From Klebsiella electrica (lineage in GTDB: Bacteria; Pseudomonadota; Gammaproteobacteria; Enterobacterales; Enterobacteriaceae): 64,000 nt of DNA. Made by a program: the position numbers and the translations under genes. The notes under the pieces were generated by a model. The model ran no database searches, was not told the DNA's origin, and saw only the letters and a list, made by a program, of their open reading frames with translations. Numbering within the stretch: the first letter of the stretch is position 1; every line of letters starts with the position of its first letter. The stretch spans positions 4,154,001-4,218,000 of the forward strand of contig NZ_CP041247.1 of NCBI RefSeq assembly GCF_006711645.1, written 5' to 3'. Below, piece after piece: positions 56,169 through 64,000 of this stretch.

Positions 56169-56902
56169 GGCAGCAGCCCCCGCGCTTTCAGGTCAGCCTC
56201 GCGCTGACGCATTTTCTCCTGCCAGACCTTACGCTCGCCGGGCGTGCTGGCGGCGTCGTGGTCCATATGCGCAAGCGCGACGGCCGGGAAGCCGGTCAGG
56301 GAGAGCACCGGCTCATCGGCTGGCGTGACGGAGAAGGCGCTCACTTTCCTGGTCAGGAAGGTCACCACCTGATGCATGACCTCTTTCTCCGGCTCGATGT
56401 ACCCCTGATGGCCGATGGTGTTGGCGAGCGGGTTTGCCATCACATCCGCTTTCAGCACCATCGCCCGGACCAGTGGCCCGAGGGTGTCATTCAGCGCGCG
56501 GTCGAGTTCTTCCTTCGCATATTCAGACAGTACAGCATGATGCGCCTGGCGGAATGCCCGCGCGGTGCTGTTGCAGGCGACTTTTAACTGGTCACGCTCA
56601 AAGGCCAGCACTTCGGTCAGATTGTCACATTCCTGCGCCAGCTCCCGGCGGGCCACGCGTTCGATATGGCCGCTTTTCAGCTCATCGGTCAGCATGGCAC
56701 CCCCGGCACGGAAAGCGGCGCGCCATGTGCGGGTGTCGCTGCCGTTGTCCTGCTCCAGCTCTGCTTTCTGCTCCTCCGCGCGGGTAATGGCCGTCAGGGT
56801 GTCCTCCATCCGGCGGGCCTGTTCAAGATGTGCCGTTCTGGCTGCGGTCAGTCGCTCCAGCGCCGGTTTCAGGTAATCAGGAATAAAGGTGGTGTCGGTC
56901 AT
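56165..56902 (-). CDS. sid: Sid, capsid size determination protein
   Basis: The 245-residue product matches P4 Sid (244) along its length: WRAAFRAGGAMLTDELK, HIERVARRELAQE, NPLANTIGHQGYIEPEK and ERKVWQEKMRQREADLKARG. Sid forms an outer scaffold that forces the helper's capsid protein into small T=4 shells that fit only the satellite genome. The ATG at 56902 has AGGAAACC upstream; an earlier in-frame start at 56953 is rejected as lacking a ribosome site. First gene of the late operon. Confidence 0.95.
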   Translation of the reverse strand: MTDTTFIPDYLKPALERLTAARTAHLEQARRMEDTLTAITRAEEQKAELEQDNGSDTRTWRAAFRAGGAMLTDELKSGHIERVARRELAQECDNLTEVLAFERDQLKVACNSTARAFRQAHHAVLSEYAKEELDRALNDTLGPLVRAMVLKADVMANPLANTIGHQGYIEPEKEVMHQVVTFLTRKVSAFSVTPADEPVLSLTGFPAVALAHMDHDAASTPGERKVWQEKMRQREADLKARGLLP

Positions 56903-57054
56903 GGCAGGTTTCCTCGTGGTTTCAACATGAGGTGATTCTGCCGGGGCACACACAACAATACGACCTGTTGCGGTTGTGGCAGTTCTGGCACAAACAGGAC
57001 GTCAAAACCCGGCTTGCCAGAGAAAGGTCTCAGGAAAAGCATACTCACCGTTTG

Positions 57055-57345
57055 TTTTTTTACTGTTAACTATTCACCACTGTTCACCATAATAAAAAAT
57101 ATAAGTAATACAGTAAGATAAAGGGTGAACAGTTGAGGGGTTGACTGTTCACCGTCTGTTCACCACTGTTCACCACTGTTCACCCTGGCTGTTTGTTAAC
57201 CGCTGACCGTTTTTGAGATTTTTAGAATTATTTGGAATATAAAATTAACTTAAAATTCCATTTGATAATTAATGACTTTGCCAACAATGGCCAATAACGG
57301 TCAATATAGGTCAATATAGGCCAGCATCTTTTTTTGCTTAAAAAT
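57055..57345. other. Satellite replication origin (ori1-like) with iterons
   Basis: CTGTTCACC, the complement of the P4 alpha-binding motif GGTGAACAG, occurs at 57080, 57145, 57156, 57166 and 57176, with GGTGAACAG itself at 57124. A very AT-rich stretch (57200-57260) follows, as expected for strand opening. Then come GGCCAATA, GGTCAATA, GGTCAATA and GGCCAGCA (57290-57325) at about 10-11-bp spacing. These may be regulator sites for the divergent sid and vis promoters. In P4, ori1 is the alpha-dependent origin and needs crr in cis. Confidence 0.78.
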
Positions 57346-57472
57346 TAGCCTGTTGTGTCGTGGACTACTACAAAATGACTTGTTGCCCTCGGGGAAAATA
57401 TTCACAAAATAGAGAGCTACCTGAAGCCGGACGGACACGACCGGCACTGTATGGACTTTATGAGGTAGCCCG

Positions 57473-57739
57473 ATGCACACCGCTTTTTCTTCCCCGTCTT
57501 CTGCCCCTGCCGCGCCGCTGATGCCGGTTTCTGATGCCGTTCAGGAGCGCTTTATTCGTCTGCCCGAAGTGATGCACCTGTGCGGGCTGTCCCGCTCCAC
57601 GATTTACGACCTCATCAGCCGGGAGGCTTTCCCGAAACAAATCTCGCTCGGCGGAAAAAACGTGGCGTGGGCGCAGTCGGAAATCACCGGGTGGATGGCT
57701 GACCGTATCGCCGAACGTAACCGGGGTTATGACGCATGA
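57473..57739 (+). CDS. vis: AlpA/Vis-type regulator and excisionase
   Basis: An 88-residue AlpA-family protein with the helix-turn-helix [20 protein letters not shown] and the tail [23 protein letters not shown], typical of P4 Vis and AlpA. Vis represses the late promoter and directs excision in P4. It lies on the opposite strand from sid with the origin between. ATG at 57473 follows a GAGG. Confidence 0.9.
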   Translation: MHTAFSSPSSAPAAPLMPVSDAVQERFIRLPEVMHLCGLSRSTIYDLISREAFPKQISLGGKNVAWAQSEITGWMADRIAERNRGYDA

Positions 57740-57866
57740 TGATGCCCGTTCCGCAAAAAGCCCCTTTTTCTGGCTTGCTTCCCTTCGCCGTTTCCAGGTA
57801 TAGTTTTCTCGCTGTCGCAAATTCGGCAGCCGGGATTGGCGTCCCGTTTACAACATTGGCGACACC

Positions 57867-57889
57867 AGACGCGCCTTGCGTCTTTTTTT
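57867..57889 (+). terminator. Terminator upstream of the CI-RNA region
   Basis: GACGC-GCCTT-GCGTC followed by seven T. A short leader hairpin of this type is frequent in P4-like immunity leaders. Confidence 0.7.
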
Positions 57890-57954
57890 GTGTCTATGCC
57901 TTAGCGCAACCATTTTTGATCCAAAGATTTAAAAATCTTTGGATCCATCGAGTA

Positions 57955-58080
57955 ATGGTGGCTCAGGCGGGGGCTTCTCACGAAGCGCCGGTTTCCAATG
58001 TTGCCGGTTACGCCAACCCCGTTTGGGCTACCACCAGTGAAATTGGCGTTTCCGGTGGCAGCAGTCACATGCAAACATTG
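57955..58080 (+). ncRNA. Probable P4 CI / C4-type antisense RNA (immunity)
   Basis: The stretch AATGGTGGCTCAGGCGGGGG through TTTCCGGTGGCAGCAGTCAC has the layout of the P4 CI (C4-family) immunity RNA, including the self-complementary pairs GGTTACGCCAACC and GGTTTCC...CCGGTGG. It lies in the leader of the operon that leads to alpha, as in P4. Here CI RNA pairs with upstream leader sequences and stops transcription of the replication genes. The exact ends cannot be fixed. An in-frame Ash-like ORF runs through the same bases. Confidence 0.5.
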
Positions 58081-58092
58081 GAGGCTGCCATC

Positions 58093-58287
58093 ATGGCTAC
58101 TATCCTCGCCCCGTCACACCCGCAGTTTGTCTTTGTATTTGCCGCCGTTCGTCGCGCAGACCGTAAACCCCGTATCTGTATGCTCCGCGCCGTTGCCGGG
58201 GATGAACACGCCGCACGCCTTTCCCTCGTTCGCGATTACGTCCTCTCGTTTGCCGGTCGTCTGCCGGTGGCGGAGGTGCACGCATGA
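58093..58287 (+). CDS. Icd-like host-division inhibitor family protein
   Basis: The 64-residue product is [20 protein letters not shown] to [14 protein letters not shown], the Icd-like (P1 icd / P4 kil region) family found next to alpha in P4 elements. GGAG lies ten bases upstream. A longer in-frame frame from 57736 exists (Ash-like), but the RNA-like leader argues against it. Ends in an ATGA overlap with the next gene. Toxicity to host division is known for family members only. Confidence 0.7.
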   Translation: MATILAPSHPQFVFVFAAVRRADRKPRICMLRAVAGDEHAARLSLVRDYVLSFAGRLPVAEVHA

Positions 58288-58511
58288 AACAGCCCGTTAT
58301 CACCGTCAAAGACCTCGAATGCCTGGAGCACCTGCGTAACGTCGGCCAGTTCGTCGGCGAGCTGATGCAGGTGCAGGACTGTACTTCCCTGCGTCGTGAC
58401 CCGACCCAGCAGTTACAGCTCACTTCCGTGATTTACCTCATGACCGCCCAGCTCGACGGCGTGGTCGAGCGCTGCAACCACCGCTGGTTCACCGGGGAGG
58501 GCAATGTATGA
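58284..58511 (+). CDS. Small P4-island protein (75 aa), unknown
   Basis: A 75-residue soluble protein ([19 protein letters not shown] to [10 protein letters not shown]), ATGA-coupled to the genes before and after. I cannot name a family, but genes of this size and place are regular in P4-like islands. It is transcribed with alpha. Confidence 0.7.
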   Translation: MKQPVITVKDLECLEHLRNVGQFVGELMQVQDCTSLRRDPTQQLQLTSVIYLMTAQLDGVVERCNHRWFTGEGNV

Positions 58512-58828
58512 AAACGCCTCTGCCGCCCGTATTGCGTGCCGCCCTGTATCGCCGCGCCGTGGCCTGTGCCTGGCTGACCCTGTGCGAACGTCAGCGCCGC
58601 TATCCCCACCTCACCCTCGACGTGCTGGAATGCGCCATCGCCGCCGAGCTGGAGGGCTTCTATCTGCGCCAGCACGGCGAGGAAAAAGGCCGTCTGATTG
58701 CCTGTGCGCTGCTGGAAGATTTGATGCAGGCCGGGCCGCTGAAAGCCGCCCCGTCGCTGTCCTTCCTCGGGCTCGCCGTGATGGATGAGCTCTGCGCCCG
58801 CCATATCACACCGCCTGTACTGCACTGA
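58508..58828 (+). CDS. P4 ORF106-like protein (106 aa)
   Basis: A 106-residue protein with [21 protein letters not shown] and [27 protein letters not shown]. Position directly before alpha and length of exactly 106 agree with P4 ORF106 (eta region) as I recall. Function unknown. Starts ATGA-coupled; alpha begins 13 bp after its stop. Confidence 0.72.
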   Translation: MKTPLPPVLRAALYRRAVACAWLTLCERQRRYPHLTLDVLECAIAAELEGFYLRQHGEEKGRLIACALLEDLMQAGPLKAAPSLSFLGLAVMDELCARHITPPVLH

Positions 58829-58841
58829 GGGAGAAAAAACC

Positions 58842-61175
58842 ATGAAAATGAACGTAACGGACACGGTAAAACAGGCGTGCGGCCACTGGCCGCGCATTCT
58901 CCCGGCGCTGGGAATGAAAGTGATAAAAAACCGCCATCAGGCCTGTCCGGTGTGTGGCGGCGCTGACCGCTTTCGCTTTGACGATAAAGAGGGGCGCGGC
59001 ACATGGTTCTGTAACCAGTGCGGCGCCGGTGACGGCCTGAAACTGGTTGAGAAGGTGTTCGGCATATCGGCATCCGAGGCTGCCGGGAAGGTGAACGCCG
59101 TCACCGGGAATCTGCCGCCGGTGGCCCCGGAGATGGTGGCGGCCGCAGACGCCGGAACGGAGGCCGACCGCAAGGCGGCGGCCGCGCTGGCCGTCAGACT
59201 GCTGGAGAAAACGCGCCCGGCCACCGGCAATGCCTACCTGACCCGCAAGGGCTTTCCCGCTCTGGAATGTCTGACGCTGACCACGTCGCACAAAACCGGC
59301 GGCGTGGCCTACCGCGCCGGTGATGTGGTGGTGCCGCTGTATGACGAGTCCGGCACGCTGGTTAACCTCCAGTTCATTAACGCAGAGGGGCTCAAGCGCA
59401 CCCTGAAAGGCGGCGCGGTAAAAGGAGCGAGCCACACTATCGAAGGGAAAAAACAGGCCGGGAAACGCCTGTGGATAGCGGAGGGTTATGCAACGGCCCT
59501 TACCGTGCATCACCTGACCGGAGAAACCGTCATGGTGGCGCTGTCGTCCGTGAACCTTCTTTCTCTGGCGAGCCTGGCCCGTCAGAAACACCCGGCCTGT
59601 CAGATTATCCTCGCCGCTGACCGTGACCTGAACGGCGACGGCCAGAACAAAGCCACCGCAGCCGCTCAGGCCTGCGAGGGCGTTGTTGCCCTGCCGCCGG
59701 TGTTCGGTGACTGGAATGATGCGGTGATGCTGAAGGGGGAAGACACCACACGTAAAGCCATTTATGCCGCCATCCGCCCACCGGCACAAAGCCCCTTCGA
59801 CACCATGAGCGAGGCGGAATTTACCGCCATGGGTGCCAGCGACAAGGCCTGGCGGGTGCATGAGCATTACGGTGAAGCGCTGGCCGTGGATGCCAACGGC
59901 CAGCTCCTGTCCCGCTATGAAAACGGCATCTGGAAAAATATCCCTGCCGCCACTTTTTCACGGAGTGTGGCTGATTTATTCCAGCGCGTACGCGCCCCGT
60001 TCTCGTCGGGGAGAATCACCTCTGTGGTGGAGACGCTGAAGCTGATTATTCCGCAGCAGGAGGCACCGGCACGCCGTCTGATTGGTTTTCGCAACGGGGT
60101 ACTCGATACCCAAAGCGGCCTGTTCAGCCCGCACAGCAAATCGCACTGGCTGCGCACCCTGTGCGACGTGGATTTTACCCCGCCGGTGGAGGGCGAAACG
60201 CTGGAGACCCATGCGCCGAACTTCTGGCGCTGGCTCGACCGGGCGGCCAGCAGCAACCCGACAAAACGTAACGTGATTCTGGCCGCGCTGTTTATGGTGC
60301 TCGCGAACCGCTACGACTGGCAGCTCTTTCTCGAAGTGACCGGCCCCGGCGGCAGCGGGAAAAGTATTCTCGCCGAAATCGCCACGATGCTGGCCGGAGA
60401 GGATAACGCCACGTCGGCGGACATCGACACACTGGAAGACCCGCGCAAGCGTGCCTCCCTGATTGGCTTCTCGCTGATACGTCTGCCTGACCAGGAGAAA
60501 TGGAGCGGTGACGGTGCCGGGCTCAAGGCCATCACCGGCGGCGATGCGGTCTCGGTTGACCCGAAATACCAGAACCCGTACTCAACACATATTCCGGCGG
60601 TGATTCTGGCCGTGAACAACAACCCGATGCGCTTTACCGACCGCAGCGGCGGCGTGTCACGTCGCCAGGTGATTATCCACTTTCCGGAGCAGATAGCCCC
60701 GGAGGAGCGCGACCCGCAGCTCAGGGATAAAATCGCCCGCGAGCTGGCCGTCATCGTGCGCCAGCTGATGCAGCAGTTCAGCGACCCGATGAGTGCCCGC
60801 GCCCTGCTCCAGTCGCAGCAGAACTCCGATGAGGCGCTCAGTATTAAACGCGACGCTGACCCGACCTTTGATTTTTGCGGCTATCTGGAAATGTTACCGC
60901 AAACCAACGGGATGTTTATAGGAAATGCCAGTATCATCCCGCGTAATTACCGTAAATATCTCTATCACGCGTATCTGGCCTATATGGAGGCCAACGGGTA
61001 CAGAAATGTACTCAGCCTGAAAATGTTCGGACTGGGACTGCCCATGATGCTGAAAGAGTACGGGATGAATTATGAGAAGCGGCACACAAAGCAGGGGATA
61101 CAAACCAACCTGTCGCTGAAAGAAGAAAGCTACGGCGACTGGCTGCCGAAGTGCGACGAACCCACCGCGACATAA
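58842..61175 (+). CDS. Alpha replication protein (primase-helicase-origin binding)
   Basis: With the ATG at 58842 the product is 777 residues, the length of P4 alpha as I recall it. The N-terminal zinc-ribbon primase part has Cys35, Cys38, Cys57 and Cys60 (CPVCGG...CNQC); a Toprim-type block is WIAEGYATAL and ILAADRD. The SF3-type helicase has Walker A Gly501-Ser508 (GPGGSGKS) and LAVNNNPMRFTDRSGGVSRR; the C-terminus (about 650-777) should bind the GGTGAACAG iterons. In P4, alpha alone primes and unwinds at ori1 and crr. Ribosome site GAGGGAG. Confidence 0.95.
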   Translation: MKMNVTDTVKQACGHWPRILPALGMKVIKNRHQACPVCGGADRFRFDDKEGRGTWFCNQCGAGDGLKLVEKVFGISASEAAGKVNAVTGNLPPVAPEMVAAADAGTEADRKAAAALAVRLLEKTRPATGNAYLTRKGFPALECLTLTTSHKTGGVAYRAGDVVVPLYDESGTLVNLQFINAEGLKRTLKGGAVKGASHTIEGKKQAGKRLWIAEGYATALTVHHLTGETVMVALSSVNLLSLASLARQKHPACQIILAADRDLNGDGQNKATAAAQACEGVVALPPVFGDWNDAVMLKGEDTTRKAIYAAIRPPAQSPFDTMSEAEFTAMGASDKAWRVHEHYGEALAVDANGQLLSRYENGIWKNIPAATFSRSVADLFQRVRAPFSSGRITSVVETLKLIIPQQEAPARRLIGFRNGVLDTQSGLFSPHSKSHWLRTLCDVDFTPPVEGETLETHAPNFWRWLDRAASSNPTKRNVILAALFMVLANRYDWQLFLEVTGPGGSGKSILAEIATMLAGEDNATSADIDTLEDPRKRASLIGFSLIRLPDQEKWSGDGAGLKAITGGDAVSVDPKYQNPYSTHIPAVILAVNNNPMRFTDRSGGVSRRQVIIHFPEQIAPEERDPQLRDKIARELAVIVRQLMQQFSDPMSARALLQSQQNSDEALSIKRDADPTFDFCGYLEMLPQTNGMFIGNASIIPRNYRKYLYHAYLAYMEANGYRNVLSLKMFGLGLPMMLKEYGMNYEKRHTKQGIQTNLSLKEESYGDWLPKCDEPTAT

Positions 61176-61183
61176 GCTATCCG

Positions 61184-61206
61184 GACCGGCAACCGCCGGT
61201 CTTTTT
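61184..61206 (+). terminator. Terminator after alpha
   Basis: GACCGGC-AACC-GCCGGTC followed by TTTTT, nine bases after the stop codon. Confidence 0.92.
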
Positions 61207-61224
61207 GTATCTGCCCCTCCCTCA

Positions 61225-61530
61225 AGGGTGAACAATCCACTGTTCACCCTTCACCGTATGTTCACCCTGTATCACTATGAAAATATTAATAAAAAACCAA
61301 AGGTGAACAGTGTGAACAGTTAAACCCCAAAAAAAATTTTTACCCCCCCCCCTTCATCACCATCGTATTGCGGTGATGGTCGCCGGAAACAGGCCAGAAA
61401 CGCGCTGAGGTGAAGAGTTGACTGTTCACTCTTCACCAACCGTTCACCACCTATCATTATGATATTAAAAAGAAAAATAAGGTGGTGAACAGTGTGAACA
61501 GTTAAAGGCAAAAAAACTTTTTCTTACTGG
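61225..61530. repeat. crr-like cis replication region: two diverged direct repeats with iterons
   Basis: Two related segments (about 61225-61342 and 61410-61530, offset about 182 bp) each contain TGTTCACC or CCGTTCACC, an AT-rich middle (TATCAYTATGA..ATTAA) and the end GGTGAACAGTGTGAACAGTTAAA. P4 crr is likewise two direct repeats with the alpha-binding motif, downstream of alpha. A run of ten C (61343-61352) lies between the repeats. Confidence 0.8.
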
Positions 61531-61563
61531 GAATTGAGCTCAAAAAAAGAACGCCATCGACGA

Positions 61564-61584
61564 TGTGTATAGGGATGTGTATAG
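61564..61584. promoter_or_regulatory. Right-arm copies of the TGTGTATAGG motif
   Basis: TGTGTATAGGG at 61564 and TGTGTATAG at 61576 repeat the pair seen before int (51456, 51468) with the same 12-bp step, 60-80 bp inside the right attachment site. Likely Int arm sites. Confidence 0.55.
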
Positions 61585-61640
61585 TTTTATTTATCGAACT
61601 TAAATTTTACTTATATATCAATGCGTTGATTTGATTAGTT

Positions 61641-61660
61641 GATTCCTATTATCGCACCAT
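61641..61660 (+). other. attR: degenerate copy of the thrW 3' end
   Basis: GATTCCTATTATCGCACCAT matches GACTCCTATTATCGGCACCAT of thrW with one substitution and one missing G. It marks the right end of the satellite; composition and gene content change to chromosome beyond it. Confidence 0.82.
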
Positions 61661-62070
61661 TTAAATCAAACAGTTAAAGAAACCACTCTCCTTAAACTCC
61701 TCTCTGGGGTTACGCCAGGGTTACTTTTTCCCCTGGGGTCAACGCACTTAAACTCAATGTTCTTATCGCTGAGATATGGTCCCCAAACGGTCATACACTG
61801 CTCAGGATATTCTCTGATGGGCAGAAGTCGACACTTCACAAGTTTTAAAACGAGCGTTCATAGCTTTACAGGCCTGTTGCCCATCTTTCAGAGACGATAT
61901 GCGGCGAAAAACCGAGACTGCGCGTCGTTCCGATACTACGTAGAATGGATGGTGGCCTGTATATGTGCAGAAAACCCCGCCTGTTTTCAGAATATACAAC
62001 CAGTTAAGAACGTAGTTATTAGTGATTACATCTGAATAATATTTTATGTCAGCGCCGTACTATCAAACGG
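61661..62070. other. Gap between satellite and LuxR-type gene
   Basis: About 410 bases. A 92-codon frame on the + strand (61757-62035) has no good ribosome site and odd composition. No repeats or RNA genes recognised. The hairpin-like GGGGTTACGCCAGGGTTAC and CCCCTGGGG sequence near 61705-61740 may be a terminator or recombination scar. Confidence 0.45.
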
Positions 62071-64000
62071 TTAACCCAGTAGTTTCATTTCCAGCGCCCG
62101 ACTCATTGCTTGAGTACGACTATTCACTCTGAGCTTCGCATAGATGTTTTTGATGTGCCATTTTACCGTCTCAACAGAAATATCGAGGGAGCGAGCGATT
62201 TCTTTGTTCATCTGCCCTTCGGCGATCAGGTGTAATACCTGAAGTTCTCGCTCACTGAGTTCGCCATTAATATCGAGACCTCCACGATTAAACGGTGTCC
62301 CTCCTCCCGGATCGCTCTTGTCTACCCAGTGGCCATGTCCTGTCCCCTCCTCTTTACAAACCGAAGAGGATTCGTTCATACAGGCAAGCAAAGGTTGTAA
62401 TGCATCACCCGCCTCAAGAAAGATGCCCTTGAGATGCTGTTGCTCTGCTAGTTGCAGTACTGGCTGAAATGTAGTGCAAGCAGCCGCAGTTTTGCCACTG
62501 TTCCACAAGGCTAATGACCAGAGCGTACGTAGACGTGCTGCGCTTAACCCGTCACCCCGACTTTCCTGATCAGAGACCATTTCAGCCAGTAGAATGCCGG
62601 CTTGCGGCGCCTGGCCTCTGGCGAGAAGAAGGCGGCTGCGGCTAAGGGATGCATACCGAACGATGGCTCGTTGACATGGATGCCCGGCATCAATTCTGAA
62701 GTTGGCGACCATTTGTGCAAGTTGCCGTTGCAGTTGCTCTGCGCCGGTGAAATCTCCGCGCTGCAGCCGTACCCGCACTTGCTCTGCTAACAACATAGCC
62801 TGTAACCGTTGCCATCCGCGAGACACGGCAAGTCGCTGCGCATGCTCCAGCAATCGCTCTGCCTCATACGGCATATCGTCATCTAAGGCCTGACGCGCAA
62901 GATAGATATAGCAACGACTCAGCGCGTCGGGTGGACTGAATCGATCGATCAATTCGAGCCGATCGGCTAACAGATGATCGAGCGAGTCACGACTCTTGCA
63001 TTCGTAAGCTATCTCCGCCAGCAGTGGCGCCAGTGTCGCTCCACTGGTCGACTGGGTACCGGTATAACATTCCGCCTGGCGCAATGTTTTCTCTGCATAC
63101 CACCCGGCTTTTTCCAGATCCCCCTGACAAAGATGGCACTGGGCAATGATAAAAGCGCGGTAAACCGAGACAAACAGATTGTCTAAGGGACTTTCTGGAG
63201 AGGGCATATGCTGTTGAACCTCCAGAGCGTCGGTATAGCGCTGGTTAACAACATGGCAATAGCTGAGAATATTGCATATCAGACCATCAACCCAGGTATC
63301 CCCGCAGGGCACTTCGGCCAGCAATGGCTGAACAATAGCCAGACTCTCTGGGATGTTTTCCGCAAAGGCTTCGCAAATTGCGCGCACAACACGCAATTTG
63401 CACCAGGTGCTGCGGGTTAAATCATCACGGTGATTAACTACCATCTGATCCAGATTATCAAGCAACTGCCTTGATTCATCAAAGTGGAAATAATGCGCCA
63501 GTGCCCAGGCCAGATTAATTTGCAGGTCAATGCGCGAAGGATCCGTACTGGCAGGTAAATGATGCATCCAGGAAATCAGGGTATCTATATCCCCTTCTTC
63601 TGCCAGTGACTGAGCGCTTGCACCATCCTGCCCGGGGCTATGCACCGGCTTGCCTGCTCTGAGTGCATGGCGTACCGCCTCAGACCACAGTCTCTGTTCG
63701 ACAAACCAATGACTGGCTAATTCATGTAACTGCTTGCGGTCAATATCGTTGCTCTGCTGCAACATAGTCCGAAGGTTTTCCTGCAACAGAGGATGGTAGC
63801 GAAACCAGTAGCCTTGTTCGTCAAGGGCTGACAAAAAAAGGTTGTGTCGCTCAATCCATGCCAGCATCGCTTTACTATCATCACGTCCTGTAACTGCATG
63901 ACATAATTCGGCATTCAACCGGCTGAGGAATGACGTTTTCACCAGAAAATCGAGAACCTCTTCCGGCAGCGGATCCAGTACCACCTCTTTCAGGTAACGG
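62071..64000 (-). CDS. MalT-like LuxR-family regulator (5' part beyond window)
   Basis: The visible 643 codons are the C-terminal two thirds of a large (about 900-residue) MalT-type regulator. The frame is open to base 64000 (RYLKEVVLDPLPEEVLDFL). The N-terminal ATPase lies outside. A winged-helix/TPR region (about 100-530 of the visible part) is rich in repeats such as LSYCHVVNQRYTDALEVQ. The C-terminal LuxR helix-turn-helix is LSERELQVLHLIAEGQMNKEIARSL. STAND-type regulators of this class sense a ligand by ATP-dependent oligomerisation. Target unknown. The gene lies directly beyond the satellite. Confidence 0.88.
   Translation of the reverse strand, partial: RYLKEVVLDPLPEEVLDFLVKTSFLSRLNAELCHAVTGRDDSKAMLAWIERHNLFLSALDEQGYWFRYHPLLQENLRTMLQQSNDIDRKQLHELASHWFVEQRLWSEAVRHALRAGKPVHSPGQDGASAQSLAEEGDIDTLISWMHHLPASTDPSRIDLQINLAWALAHYFHFDESRQLLDNLDQMVVNHRDDLTRSTWCKLRVVRAICEAFAENIPESLAIVQPLLAEVPCGDTWVDGLICNILSYCHVVNQRYTDALEVQQHMPSPESPLDNLFVSVYRAFIIAQCHLCQGDLEKAGWYAEKTLRQAECYTGTQSTSGATLAPLLAEIAYECKSRDSLDHLLADRLELIDRFSPPDALSRCYIYLARQALDDDMPYEAERLLEHAQRLAVSRGWQRLQAMLLAEQVRVRLQRGDFTGAEQLQRQLAQMVANFRIDAGHPCQRAIVRYASLSRSRLLLARGQAPQAGILLAEMVSDQESRGDGLSAARLRTLWSLALWNSGKTAAACTTFQPVLQLAEQQHLKGIFLEAGDALQPLLACMNESSSVCKEEGTGHGHWVDKSDPGGGTPFNRGGLDINGELSERELQVLHLIAEGQMNKEIARSLDISVETVKWHIKNIYAKLRVNSRTQAMSRALEMKLLG

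Noticed and set aside
61757..62035. A 92-codon frame right of the satellite
   Set aside because: No ribosome site, unusual composition and no family resemblance.

Overview
The window is chromosomal DNA of an enterobacterium (Enterobacteriaceae). hemB, ampH, phoE, proB, proA, tauABCD, mmuPM, afuABC and the tRNA gene thrW match their E. coli counterparts closely in length and key residues. The GC-rich codon use, the REP-like GC-rich intergenic repeats and the accessory metabolic genes fit a Klebsiella/Raoultella-, Kosakonia- or Citrobacter-like host better than E. coli itself. The species cannot be fixed from the sequence alone.

Layout. 1-7012: a cut isochorismatase-family hydrolase, ampH, the regulator iprA (yaiV), an intact YaiT-type autotransporter and hemB. 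7025-9271: four ~116-bp tandem repeats and a two-domain acyltransferase resembling the ornithine-lipid synthase OlsF. 9371-12783: the taurine operon tauABCD. 13100-20963: a UhpABC-like sensing system followed by the hexose-phosphate ABC transporter afuABC; the 3' end of afuC is partly duplicated downstream. 21253-27632: the S-methylmethionine pair mmuPM with a likely MetJ operator, a hairpin-rich MITE-like element, and an ethanolamine module (permease, eutB, eutC) without microcompartment genes. 28252-35107: a polar amino-acid ABC transporter and a phosphonate-type ABC transporter (phnC-phnD-phnE-phnE) behind a good Pho box. 35161-35492: a tandem repeat of exactly 100 bp. 36468-42814: a sulfate-ester cluster (arylsulfotransferase with thioredoxin tail, ABC ATPase, double-length fused permease, binding protein, LysR regulator). 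43157-47524: an NlpC/P60 lipoprotein, phoE with two Pho boxes, and proBA.

47574-50927 is an AT-rich gtrABC-type glucosylation operon inserted between proA and thrW. The thrW tRNA (51268-51343) is the attachment site of a P4-like satellite of about 10.3 kb that ends at a near-copy of the tRNA 3' end (61641-61660). The satellite carries a P4-family integrase, psu, a single-domain delta activator, sid, an origin with GGTGAACAG iterons, an AlpA/Vis regulator, a CI-type antisense RNA region, an Icd-like ORF, two small ORFs, the alpha primase-helicase (777 aa, the length I recall for P4 alpha) and a crr-like repeat region. Its cargo slot between int and psu, where P4 relatives carry anti-phage genes, holds one AT-rich gene: a GHKL (Hsp90/MutL-type) ATPase fused to a C-terminal PD-(D/E)XK-like, Shedu-like domain. 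This is the best candidate for a little-described defence system here. The window ends inside a large MalT-like LuxR regulator.

Several modules share a theme of nutrient scavenging: sulfur (tau, sulfate esters, S-methylmethionine), phosphorus (phoE, phn, hexose phosphates) and nitrogen (ethanolamine, amino acids).
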